Source: Hyposmocoma kahamanoa (taxonomy: Eukaryota; Arthropoda; Insecta; Lepidoptera; Cosmopterigidae). From it: a DNA stretch of 64,000 nucleotides. Positions 22,300 to 35,600 of this stretch are shown here, piece by piece; position 1 is the first letter of the stretch, and the number at the start of each line of letters is the position of its first letter. Below the pieces are notes generated by a model, which saw only the letters and a list, made by a program, of their open reading frames with translations, searched no databases and was not told where the DNA came from. The translations under genes and the position numbers were made by a program. The DNA lies in NCBI RefSeq assembly GCF_003589595.1, contig NW_020653415.1, forward strand, positions 1-64,000, in the 5' to 3' direction.

Positions 22300-22412
22300 T
22301 TTTTGAGATTTTTTGTGAATTAACTCCACTAGTTTTGTTATGAATTTGAATACAAAAATCGAACACAGAAAAATTTTTGTCGTCCCGATGGGACATGAAC
22401 CCATGCTGATTA
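22300..22412 (-). repeat. tRNA-headed SINE, minus strand
   Basis: Reversed, it shows a B-box-like GGGTTCATGTCCC, then GTGTTCGATTTTTGTAT, then the shared tail CTAGTGGAGTTAATTCACA. The head is truncated. Confidence 0.55.
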
Positions 22413-22429
22413 AAGATTTGGAAATGACT

Positions 22430-22800
22430 AAATATATTTTTTACTTCTTTCATTATGCGAAGTATAATCTTTAATATTTTTTCTCCTGTATAATAGAGGT
22501 ATGGCAAACAGTTCTGCATCACATTCAATACATCCAATACTATCCTACCATCTTATCTGTAACTATAATTTCTCTCATATTTCAATTTCATTACAAGAGA
22601 CTTCTTCAGAATCAGATTTATTATCAGAAGAGGATAAAATATCTGCCGAACCACTATTTCCGTCACCATTACACTGCTTTGTAGTCTCAAGATACGAAAT
22701 GGGCTGTTATTGTACTTCTAAATCCATGGAATCGCCAACTTGGGTTTCTGATTCTTCAAAAATCTGTTCGGTATTGCACTGTTTGGGTATCGAATGACAA
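22430..22800 (-). pseudogene. Decayed unidentified ORF
   Basis: The minus strand has a protein-like run with an acidic, serine-rich composition (ILSSSDNKSDSEEVSCNEIE) interrupted by several stops, followed by a basic piece (LLYRRKNIKDYTSHNERSKK). The composition resembles transposase-derived genes, but no domain is recognisable. Confidence 0.25.
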
Positions 22801-23439
22801 ATTACTTTTCTTTGTAATTCTTTATGTTTTGCGAAAACTCCGTTTTTAGCAAGTACTTAAAACGCGTAAATTAAAAACGATAGACTCAAGATCATAATTA
22901 ATATATAATTTGTTAAAGTTAATTAGTATTCTAATCAATGCTAATCATCCCGTTACAGAAAGCGTCATGCATTTATAGGATTTCCAATAAAAGCATTAGA
23001 ACTAGCAATCTCAAGAGCAATATACTTATGTATAAATATATTAAATATATTCAAATTAGAGTTTAAGTCATATATTGCGCTTTTTGAAACCTACTTGTCA
23101 GTGTGCTCTTGTTAAGATCATAAAAATTAGTCTTATAAACCTTTTTAAGTATTTTTATAAGATGTTTGCCCTTGACACTGTATTGGCATTGTAAACTGCA
23201 GTTAAAAGCACATTAGACCAAAGCTGTTTTTAGACTTCTACAAGATTCAAAGCATTATAACCTTCGATTAACAAGAGTAATTTGCTAGTTGGGCTACAAT
23301 GCCTGTCGTATTGTTTCAAACGGAAGTTGAAAAAAAAAATGTAACAACTGTTTAATGCTTTTGTAAGTAATAAATAAATTAAAACAAATAAAAAATATTG
23401 ATAAGTACTTTCAAATGTTCTCACGCCACAAACAATTTA

Positions 23440-23674
23440 TATCAGTTCCGTTTAGTGGTTTTGCACTTCTTAAATGTGTGGTAGGTCACCACAATATTGC
23501 ACTCCATCCCAAGTTTACATAATGTATAAAAACAACTTCTTGTGACTTGTACCACATCACTTCACAGGTCTCTGTGAAGTGCAGTAACCACTCCGTAGGT
23601 CTTAATTTTACGTTATTAACTTCTTATAGTTTTTATTTTAATTTGTTTCGGAAGTTAATAGTGAACGATTTAAA
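23440..23674 (+). promoter_or_regulatory. Promoter and 5' UTR of PPO copy B
   Basis: This region is co-linear with 5126-5333. TATAAAA lies at 23525-23531, and the hairpin CACTTCACAG-GTCT-CTGTGAAGTG at 23558-23581. The hairpin begins about 33 bp after the TATA box, so it lies at or just after the expected start of transcription. The ATG at 23675 sits in the context TTAAAATGG. Confidence 0.7.
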
Positions 23675-26600
23675 ATGGCAGACGAATTGACTATAAAGAG
23701 TCTGACTCTACTGTTCGATCGTCCCAACGAACCGTTGATCACCCCAAAGGGCGAAAACAATACTATCTTTCAGCTGACTGATCAATTTATCGTAAGTTAA
23801 AGAAAATTTTGCTTTTGTCTTTCTTGCATGTTTTACTTGTCCTGATGTATCTTGCCTTTACTGAAATGGTATAGTAAAATTAAATTTTAGCACCATTTCC
23901 CTTTACTTGCAGTAGGTAATATATATGTATACATAATAAAATATACACGTAATTTATAATAAAATATTTCTTACTTTGATTAGTATTGTACAATTTGATT
24001 TTATTTTCAATTAAATTGTAAGATCTCTCTATGTACTTACTATGAAAGATGAAAATAACGTTATCGTATAAACTTAAATATAGGGCGTGAGTTGCTAACG
24101 TGAATACGAATTACTCTATTCGAAGTAACACTCAGATGTTGAAAAAAATTTTTTCATCTCCATTGAGAGTTTAAATATATTTCACCTCACTATAGCGAGG
24201 TAAATGGTAGATGAAAGAAAAAAAGTTTAACTATAACAAATCGGTTTAGTTGTTCGACGAATTACAAACAATTGATAAACAAAATTATTTATCATTGTGA
24301 CTTTAATGTCAACAATAATAAGAATATAATATACCAACGGATTTATGGATGGATTATATTACATAAATAATGTAAGACACATCGCATCGTCAAGTTCGAA
24401 CTTCAACAACCTTTTAAACAAAAAAACGCTTTTGCGCGCAGAATTTCTAATCGAGAAAGAAAGCCCTTTTCCAAGCAAGTAAGGTGAAAAATACATAACT
24501 TTGTAACGGATATGTAGATTACGTAGATTCTTAAAAGACAACCTGCCTACTTGGCAGTTTTGGATTCTAAAACAACACACCCTTTAGCCTCCAGACTACG
24601 AGAACAATGGCTTAGACCTCAACAACCGCTACGGTGAGGATGCTTCCGAGACGATCCCACTGAAGAACTTGAGCCAGGTGCCGCAGTTTCCCCTTGCGTC
24701 GCAGCTACCACCCGATGCAGAATTCTCTCTCTTCCTGCCGAAGCACCAGGCGATGGCCTCGGAGGTCATCGATGTACTTATGAGTGAGTAAACATGTCGA
24801 TACACGCATTTACTGCTATCTTGGACTAAGAATACCCGCAATAATCTTAACGTATTTGAAAAAACGTATGCGAATGGTTAGAACTACGTAGCCAACCATG
24901 TTTGCAGTTGTATATAAGTCGTGCGTTTATAATTAAGATATTCGTGCTTGTATATTTTAGAACATTTAGTGGGACGATGTTGTTTTTTTTAATTTATTGA
25001 TTTATTTATTTATTCATGGAAAACCAACAGCTTTAACCATTTAATAAAAGCAGGAATATAAACATAAAGCCAATTACAGGTTTCCACCTATAGTTTCACA
25101 CAAATCAAACACGCGCATTAAAGAAAATAAACGATAAACAGTACCCATTTGTTCATAACGTACACTTACATAAATATAATAACCCAATACAACAGTCACA
25201 AATTAATCAATAAAATTAAATAAAATGTCTGTAAGTTTACGCTTCAGGGCAACAACATTTACAATTGATTATATCAACATCCAGGTCATGATTGCTCACC
25301 TGCACTCTCCAAGCTCTTGCAAGCTTTACATGGGAAACTATTTTGTCTATAATTACTATTATAATTTAATGATTACTTTAGTTAATTTAATTTAATGAGA
25401 TACATTAAATTAAAATAATTAAATTAATGTAGATACATTAAATTAAATTAAATTAAAATAATTAAATTAAATAAGACTTTATTCATGAAACACACACACA
25501 TATACATAGAAAATCACACGATATTATGTACTAATAAATTATGAACTATGAGTGATGAAAAGGACGAACCCTCAGCATAGTGTTGTTTTTCAGTGTCCGC
25601 CTGTTAAATATGATTTTGTTGTAAATTAAATAAAATAATAATATTCAGAAATATCTAATTTTAGTTCCTCTAATATTAACAAGAGGACTAAAAATAAAAC
25701 AAAAGAATCTGTAAAAGACTTACTTAATTTACAAAATTCACTTCTAATTTTTACTACATATTACAGGGAAGATAAAAATCCAATGGTTAATTTAATATAG
25801 ATGTACATAGTCTTAACATACACCTACTTTGCTGCGAATTTGTTATTTGATTAGAAATATATTTTGAGTTCTTAGGTTTTCGCGATTGTTACACATAGGA
25901 AATGAAACTATTTTTCCGGATTTAATAATAATAATCGCGTATATTTGTTTTTTCAAACAAATCAACATCACATACGAAATCAGTCAACCGTCACCATGGG
26001 GCCTGTAAAGGGCCCGAAACATCGGTTTGATTGAAAAAACAAATATACGCGATTTAAATCCGGAAAAATAGTTTCATTTCCTATAGAAATATATTTTTTG
26101 AATGTTATTGTATATTAATAGTAAAAAACGTAATTGGAAAATGAAACTGTTTTTTCGGATTTAAATCACGTAGGTTATTATCGTATATTATTTGGTTTTC
26201 CAAACAAACCAACGTTTCGGGCTTTTGGAAAGTCACGGTCACGATTGATTGCGAAAATTTTATATTTTATGAACGCCATAATTATGGATTCGCTATGTCG
26301 TTGATACTTCTCTATGAAGAGGCAGTAGGTGGCAACTACACAGGAAGCAGTTGGAAATCGCAATGTAAGTAGAGTTCGTAGATGGTTTTTGAGGTCTCTA
26401 TGGACCAACAAAATTCATAAATCGTTATATGTTACTACTTACTATGAGCGTCTACCCGCTACTCTCAAACTTGAACTATCTGACGAAGCATATAGGCGCT
26501 AGCTGAAAATTTTTCCTTGAAAAACCCTTTACACTCTTAAAACGAATTTATGGCCCTTAAAATATAAGACTATTAAGTATTTTCTATTTTATTTTATAAT

Positions 26601-29600
26601 TTTTTAACTCATTTGACATACGTTTGCACTATTTCCTCCTATTTCTTCGGGTCGAGTATTTGTTATCAACTTATGACAATTCTTGATGAAGATTAATATT
26701 TGTTAATTAATTTAATGACAACTATATCATTATTAATGAATCATTAATTTTATAATTATTATGCGTTTTTCATTTTTGTTTGACAATCTCAATATAATTT
26801 CTTATAGGTACTTTGGCACGTTTGTACTTACCAGTAGTGCAATTTGAACCGTTCACATCTGAGAAATAGATAATCTAATCTAATTTATGAGGCTATTCTA
26901 GATACATGTACATATCAGAACTTTGTAACAGCAAAAGAAAGTTTTAACCAAATTGTTTCTCTAAAATACAATATAGGATGTTGACGGGATCAGCCGTCAG
27001 TGACATAGTGTAAATATTATTTAGAATCAATATAAGCACTACAGCACAAAGGAAAGTAATGACTTTTTTGAGTACGGTACTATTCAAGTACAATGCACTG
27101 AAGACCTCATGTCTTTCTCTGGTCCAAATTACGGCTGTTGCGAATTACAGCAACCGCATCCGCGGATAATCAGTACAAATTAAAATATCAGCATCCGCAT
27201 TTATTGATGCTCATATTCATTGCGGATGTCCGAGTCGTGACGTGATCTAAAAGGCAGGCTGGAATAATTTACCTACAAACCTTCCAAAAACAGACTGCAA
27301 GCTGAAAAAGCAGTTCAACCGTTGTTTTTAATATATAACTTTGATAAAATTTCACAACGACTAAGCTAGGCTTTCATGAAGATTGATTCTTTTGTTAATA
27401 AATGTCATAAAATCGTTGAAATAATATTTCATTACAATACTAAAGAAAATAGAAAGCTTTTTCATGTAGATAGATAGATTCAGTAGGGGGAAGCGGGGCA
27501 GTTTCGTACACTTTTTTAACTTTAATTTTGGGCTACTAAATGAAATTATAATGAATATGTTTTCTACCTAATTGATGGGATAACTAATAAACATTACTAA
27601 TTTAATCTTCTCTTTCATAAATAGCATTGAATAATTGGAAAATTTTGATTTTAACAAAACTGGGAATTGTCCTATTCTGCGCCACCTGTGGGGTACTTTG
27701 ATACATCGCTTGGGGCACTTAGATGTGTGAATCAACGTAGTGTGCCATTCCTGGTTGTCACGTATTATCAGCACTAGGTGATCAACTGTTCAGAAAGTAT
27801 GACGATATCGTCAAGAGCTCAGCAACATATAGATGTTGCTGAGTTCTTGCTAGATCAAGACTTCTTTCTAGGGCACCATTTGAAAAGTGTTCCTTGTAAT
27901 GGAGTCTTGGTAGCAGAAATACAGGAGAAAGAGCTGACTATAGCGCAAAATGTCATTAGTTAACCTCTTTACAATAACTTGTTGACACAGTTTTACATTT
28001 TTCGTACAAAATAACTAATATGAGCACTTTGATACGTACCAAACTGCCTCACTCACTAGTGTTTGTTTTTTTATAAACAAAATTACGTGCGCATTTGACC
28101 TCCATCTCACCTAATGGAAAGGGGATGATGATGTCGACGATGAAGTATGACACCTAAATAATGCCTATTCACTCTCGCTTTGAAAAGGTCCAAGTTATAG
28201 CGTTCGGGGAACAAGTCTGCAGGCAGGGAATTCCACTCCCTAGCCGCTCGCCATACAAATGTAGAAGCGAAGCGCTTCGTGCGAATCCGGGGAATATCCT
28301 CAACATAGAGGTGGAACCCTTGCCCACGTGCAGTCTCCCGATGATGGAAAGGGGAAGGCGGAATTAAATTATGCAATTCTATCGCACACTCTCAGTGATA
28401 TAGCCTATAGAATACCGATAAGCTGGCAACTCTACGGCAGTGTTCAAGGCTCTGCAGCTTCGCCTCTACTAATTCTGAGTCACCTATGAGCCTCTTAGCA
28501 CGCTTGTCTATTGAACCCAAGGTGGCCAGTTAGTATTTAGCAGAGCCATCCCAAAAGTGGCAGCAGTACTCCATACACGATCGGACTCGTACTTGATACA
28601 GCTGAAGCAACTGTCCCGGTGTGAAGTAACGCCTCACCTTGGAAAGGATGCCAAACTTCTTGGCTGTATTTTTGGCCATGGATTCAATGTATCTGCCGAA
28701 GTTCAGATTGGACGACAGTTCCATTTCAAGTAGGTAAAGACGGTCGGCTATCGGTATGGATAGATCACGAAAAGTCAGAGTCAGGTGAAAGGAACTCCGT
28801 TTAGTGGAGAAAAAACACGCCTGCGTTTTGGTAGCATTGAATTTGCCAAGATTGGCATCGCCCTAATCGGAGACTGCCTTAAGTTTCTCATTCAAACGAC
28901 TAACCATGGACTCTCGACAAGACTGGATTTCTTCTCCACTGACCCTTGCATTGGTCAAGTACCTGTCCACAACTGTGCTGTCATCAGCATACCCAAAGGT
29001 ACCTGGAATCAACATATCGTTTATATGCAGCAGAAAGAGGGTTGCGGACAGTACAGAACCCTGAGGAACTCCTATCGCCCGATGTTCGGAAGAGTAGCCT
29101 TCTAAGACCACTCGAATCGAACGTTAACTCAAGAAATCCGTAATCCAATTGCAAAAGACAGCGGGAAGCCCATAAGAGGGAAGCTTGCTCAAAAGGCTTG
29201 CGTGGCAGACCCTGTCAAAGGCCTTAGTAATGTCTAAAGACACTGCAATGGCTTCGCCATGCCCTTCTATAAGTGAGAGGCGTACACAAGAAGATCCCCA
29301 GTAGATCGTCCTCTTCGGAATCTATACTGGCGATCACTGAGGAGATCGTTGTCTTCAAGGTATGACATGAGACGGTTGTTAAGTACACGTTCCATAGTAT
29401 TGCAGAGTGTAGAAGTGACTGCGATATGTCTATAGTTGACAGGGTCGGCTCTGCTTCCTTTTTAGGCGCTGGTTGCACATTTGCAAGCTTCCACGACCTG
29501 GGAACTACACCAGTCTCAAGCGAGAGGCGATACAGGTATACCATATATATATAGTATAAAAGTACCCCCCTGCCAGTTAAGAAAAAAATATTTCTTTTTA

Positions 29601-32600
29601 AAAAATCTTTATATATTCTCTCAAAGTCACATGCAATTCTAGTTATTGAAAACACTAGTTTACTCTGTATTAAGACATAAAACCCTGTAAAAAGAACGAA
29701 ACTGCAATGGCACTTTATTTTTGTCGATTATTTTTTTAGTCAACGGCTGTGAAAACATTTGTGACCTGTCGAACGGTAACGGCTAACTGGTGAGCTGCAT
29801 CATCGCATGTCTATTACTCACACGTACAAGTATTAGCACTACTAATATTATGTTTGAAGGTGTATGAATGTGCCCCCTGTATCAAACTGCCCCGCTTCCC
29901 CCTAACCATTTACATTTTTCGCGTCTTTTTCGAGAAAATCAACATCCGCGTCACCTTCCGCTGATGTTAAGATAAAAAAAATCAGCATCCGGATCAACAT
30001 CCGCTGATGTGTAAAAAACTTGTATCAGCAATAACCCTAGTCCAAATAACCATGGCGCAATAGCGTTCTGGTAAACTGAATGTAATACTTCTTACAGATG
30101 TGCCGGAGAATCAGTTCGCAGACTTCGTGTCCACTTGTGCCTACGCCAGGGTGCATCTGAACTCACAGCTTTTCAACTATTGCTTCTCTGTCGCTTTGAT
30201 GCATAGGTATAATAATCGTTTATACAAATTAACCATTTGACCGCCGTGGATTCTGTAAAGCGTCTTACTTAACTTGGTTTATACGCCAAATGCGCCTTAA
30301 AGCGTCTTTAGCGTATAATCCAGCTTCTTTTACTAAAGAGAATTAAATTAATATAAGGTGAAAAATCGTAACATGTCACATCTCTACATAGGCTTGGCGT
30401 CTAAATGAAACTAGTTTTTGTCAGTGGCGATCAAAAGGTCAAACGAAAAAACTTAAAAAGCTAGTTAGTTCTTACTCCCGTTCCAAGGTAAAGTTACTTT
30501 TAAGTCCGCTATCATTTACAGTGTGCTAATTTCAATATATTTAGAGTGTCATGGCGACGTCAAATTAGACACTTATAGAAGTGTTGCAGTGGCGCGACAG
30601 CTGCGTATGTTTCACTTCATGAATTATGACTCCCTGTAAAAGTGGCACGCGTGTTACGACCATGGCGGCTGCGACTAGCGATGGGACAAGTTGCATTTTT
30701 TTCAACTGGAGTTACTCGAATTGAAGTGGCTGCTAACTTGAGTTAACTCGACTCGGTGTCTGACAGAGCAACCGAGTCGCGAGTAGAACTCGAACCAACG
30801 ATTCACCGAGTTGGGCACGATCGGCCGGCCGACCGCGACTCGAGCGTGCTCCGAAGCTCGCCGGACCGACCGAGCCGACGACGACGCGCTGTATGAATGC
30901 GCTATTCGACTCGACGGAAACCGAACCGAGATAGCTCGAGTCCACAAAAAGCTAGCTGCGACTCCACTTCAATTTGAAGTAGCCCTAAATCACACTTATC
31001 AAATGGTATTGTTAGTAAGGTAGGCTAGGTAGTACGGCACACTAGTGGTAATATGCAATTACGGTCATATTTCACTTAAACAAAATTATATTGTTTTGTA
31101 CAAACCGTTTGATAATCTTGCTAACTATACATATACACATTTTTAGAACGACACCTATAACGTATTATTTTCTATCTCCAGACGAGACACACGCAATGTG
31201 CCGATTCCCAATTTCGCGGAGACGTTTCCTTCAAAATTCATGGACTCACAAGTGTTCCAGCAGGCTCGCGAATCCACGCGAATCTTGGAAGGCAACGAGG
31301 TAATATATGTATATATTTTGTAGGTATTCGTTTAACGTTACAATAGATCCAGATATTAAAATACTGAAAACTTGAAGTAGATTTACTTATAATAATAGAT
31401 TAGGTTCCCAGCACTTAATAATCTTATGATCTTAATCTTATTTATGTCCATTATAAAACACAAAAATGTAAGACCCAGCCCTGCACTGCGAGTTTCCATT
31501 TAGTCCAGTCATCGAGTATATAACCAGAAATAGAGACGAAATAAGGGCCATATATTCCTAGTAACACATTAGCGATACAGCTCTTATAAATACAACTCCC
31601 GTGGGAAAAACAGCAAAACATCTAGTTACAAAACAAACGGAATCACATTTCATCGGTTATTAAATATGTAATTTTGCAATTTTCGTCCATTATAGCAAAG
31701 CTCAAGTTAACTGGTCGATTTGAAATGAAACAGTTGACGACACCCATTGTCGACACCCGTCAATTCTTTCGAACTCGGACTAGTCAATCGGAGCGCAGTT
31801 GTCACAGTAATGATATGGCAGAATAGTTTTCAAACAAATTAAATGACATTTCGTCTCTATAATTTCTGGTTATATACTCGATGAGATATCACATTTCATG
31901 TCTTACACTATTAGGTACGTGACGTACATAAAGGTACATTAAGTCGCTATCTGAGAACTCGACTGCATGAAATTGATAACGACTTTACGCATTAACCACA
32001 TACAGTCAACCTCAGCTGCATGAAGTCGGTTTCGACTGCATGCAGTTAATGCGTGAAGTTGTTATCTGAGACCTCGACTGCATAAAGATGATAACCGTAT
32101 TTACGTATTACCTGCAAACATACAGTCAACCTGTTAGAACAATAATAATAATAATGAATATAATAATAATAAAGAACATCTTTACTAATCTCAACAATGC
32201 AATGCTGTCTACGTCTGTAATAGGCTAACATATAAGTACAAAACTAATGTAAAATTACGCTATTATCTAAGAGTATAAGGGTCGTATTCCAGAACTCTAC
32301 TCAATACTCAAGTCAGGACATGAGTATTGCAGTGAGCACTGATCATCACAAATCATACTCAAGTCCTTGCCATTAGGGTCGTATTTCCAGTGCTTGAAAT
32401 CATACTCAAGTCTGCTCAAGTCCTGACTTCAGCATTGAATACAGTTCTGGAATACGACTCTTAATGTTCTACTGTTGATGTACATACCTTATCTATAAAA
32501 TAAATAAATACAATACAAAGGAACGTAACAGAAGAAATATTTGGTCTGTGGAAGAAATACATACGTACAAGATCTGATACTGTATAAAAGGAATATTGTG

Positions 32601-35600
32601 ATAATAATATTAGGAGAGATTAAAATACTTTGCCGAGCACGGTTAGATGAAACGTTCCCCGCTCCAAATTAAAGTTGTCTTCATTTTTAACCGACTTCAA
32701 AAAAGGAGGAGGTTCTCAATTCGACTGTATGTTTTTTTTGTATGTATGTTACGCGATAACTCCGGTATTTGTGAACCGATTTTCATGATTCTTTTGTTGA
32801 AAAGGGGGTACTTCCATAGTGGTCCCATTTCATTTTGAAGAAAATCATCCACCTCTAAGGACGGCTGTTCACGCATGAAGATTCATTTTCATGAATAGCG
32901 CCTAAATTTTACTTAAGGAGCAATTATTTTAATGGTTGATTTTGCTATTTCTCCAATTCATTCGTCGTTTTTCTCTCAATATACTTTGAGTAGTGAGAAC
33001 CGATTTTTATTATCTCCAGTGTCAAGTCCTGTATAGTAGCGAACTAAAACATACTAAATACGAACTAAACTAAAATTCAATAAAACTTAGCAAATAGACG
33101 TAATTCCACGTACTTTTGAGGTCAGTTTTTTTGATGTCACTATTTCTGAGGCAGACATTCTACAAAATAAATAAATCGTTAAATCTTAATCTTAAGTAAG
33201 TTTCACATTTTATGATATTGGTAACAAAAAGTAATTATATTTATGCTAAATAACAATTATAATATTGTAAAGTAAAGCATATATTATAAAATAATCAGTT
33301 TTTTGTGTCTTCTGTAAAGTAACCCGATTTCACATTCGCGGTACCTACTGAATGCCGAACGACTAAAAGTTTGTTGTTTTTTTTATGTTTGTGTTACTTA
33401 AACTGTCTCCGTGGTTACCGGTTACCATGCTAAACTGTCACGCGGAGGTCCCGGGTTCGATTCCCGGGCCGGGAGAAATATTTCTATGGCCTCATGAATT
33501 TGGATGTAGTTTGTGGTTGTCTATGCGTGTGTCCATGCCACCCGCGATGGTTTTCCCTGATGCGGGGCTATGAGTGCGTGTGTTGTTATTATTATTTCTA
33601 ATTCGCACTTCCATGGCCCTTTCTTCCAAAGTATTACCCCTTACTAACCCCTTACTAATGACAATAATTTAAAAAGAAAACTGATCGATATTTTGCCTAG
33701 TTACGGCTGCGGGAACATGATTAAGTTTCCGACCCGTGTCACTATGAGAAATTTAGGTCAGTTACGGATCAAAAATCTGTAACTTTTTTGTTTTTCGAGA
33801 TACTCCTTTCAATTTTTTTTGTACATAGTAGGAATTGTGACGATTGTCAACGCATATATATTTTTATTTAACTATCTGTAATTAAGAGGAAAAAAAATTG
33901 CAAAATCTTAAATCTCTCCCTGGTAAATACTACTCAATATTTATTTTTTTTAAATTTAAATGCCGTGTTACAATAATTCTTTATTTATAAAATAAATTAA
34001 ATTTGATTATAAATATTGGAATATGAACGCAAACGCGGCAACTACGCGCCTGCTCGTAGCAACGGAGCAAATACTACACATAAGAAAAATGTTATTTTGT
34101 CAACGTAAGGAGCGCTCTCTGCTTGCCATCCTGTGAAAACGAGTGCATACAATATTTTAAATTTTCTAAAATAAATAGTCAAAGTAATTGATTTAGTCAT
34201 TGCTTTATTTCCAACAATGAATTTTACTTTTTTTTTTAAATAATAAAAAATAAAAATACGAGACAAAAAAACGAAATCGTATTTGTCATTATTTCGGTTA
34301 AACTGTTTTAGACTCTATTATTATTATTGTTATATAATATCTTTTTCAAAATCAGTGACGAGTTGGTCCACTTCCAATAGACGTAGCGTCTCCTCGTCAA
34401 GCTCCTTTCGATTTTTAACATAAGGTTTTCGGTTACTAGTAATTTACAAAGTAACGTGTGAATTACATCTTCATTTGCAGCAGATCTTGAGCACTTTCTT
34501 GCGTGGTGTAATCCAAATTTTTTGTAGTCTTTATTACGAGATTCTTAAGCGTCTTCTGAAAGTTGTCCGATAGGGAACACTGCAAAATGGTTAATTATAC
34601 CTTCTCTATGAATTAGAATATTTTGTGTACCGAAGATATAATGCCAATCATATTTATTTCTTGCGGTTGTTGCGGTTATTATCTTATCGCGTTGCATTGT
34701 TATGGGTATTTTTCTGCGGTAGGAAATTTGTTATGATTTCTTTCATATCTTTAGAAACCGCAAAAAACCGCAGCTGATTTTTATAAAATTTTGATAATGA
34801 GTACCTACGCTTTGAAATAATACAAAATTTGAAATTTTGATTTTCTTCGGCAAGCTTCTTCGACGACTTCTATTACACAATAAAACCAATGTTCCATGGA
34901 TGACTAATGAAATTAATAAGTACCTACATGCAAAATTATAATGACCTCTCCCATTTCAAAAAACAATACCCCGAAGACCGTGGTATTTTAATTGCATTCA
35001 GTACTACTCCGACTTGATTAAACGTAAAGTCTTGGGAGTCTGACAGGAATATACAGAAAAAAAGCTGAGAGATAGTGGAAAACCCTCCAAAGAAATTTGG
35101 AAAATAGTAAACGAAGAAATCTCGTCAAAACAGAGCAGGAAAGATATAAGTCTTAAGAACTCTATGACGTAAATAATGTAGAAGAAAGGGATAACCTGAC
35201 CATCTAAACTCGTATTTTTTAAGTATCGCGTTATAATTGAACATTGGGGTGGATGAGCGGTGTTTTATGCAAACGTACGGAGTGCCAATGACTTTGACTT
35301 ACCCGCTGTCACTCGTGCCTACCTTGACTGCGTTGTTAAACCATGCTGAAGACCCGAAACATTCTTGACATATATGACATATCCGTCAACACACTACTGT
35401 CTATCTGGCCAATACTATAAAAAATATTGGTAACCCTAATCAACAAGATGTTTACCAATGCTGTCTACCCCGACATGCTTAAGCATACAAGAGAGTGTCC
35501 ATTATATAAAAGTAAGGGTGACAAAACATCGGTCGACAACTATAGTACCTAACATCTCCAAAATTAAAATCGATTTTGTCACAGCACTTAATGTACCACT

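Larger units (their letters stand above)
27130..30039. mobile_element. hAT-like element, outermost of a three-level nest
   Basis: It is flanked by the identical eight bases GTCCAAAT (27122-27129 and 30040-30047). The ends are TACGGCTGTTGC and, reversed, TAGGGTTATTGC (9 of 12 match). CATCCGCGGAT and CAGCATCCGCAT motifs crowd both subterminal regions (27160-27235, 29945-30010). The eight-base duplication and repeated subterminal motifs fit the hAT superfamily. No transposase remains. It lies in intron 2 of PPO copy B. Confidence 0.65.

Noticed and set aside
26178..26520. Possible Harbinger-type N-terminal fragment (plus strand VRRWFLRSLW-like run)
   Set aside because: Too short, interrupted by stops and without any catalytic motif; kept only as unassigned repeat DNA.
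33420..33480. A tRNA gene around GGTTCGATTCCCGGGCC
   Set aside because: It is the head of a SINE; the body and TTA-rich tail recur at 51405 and 51655.
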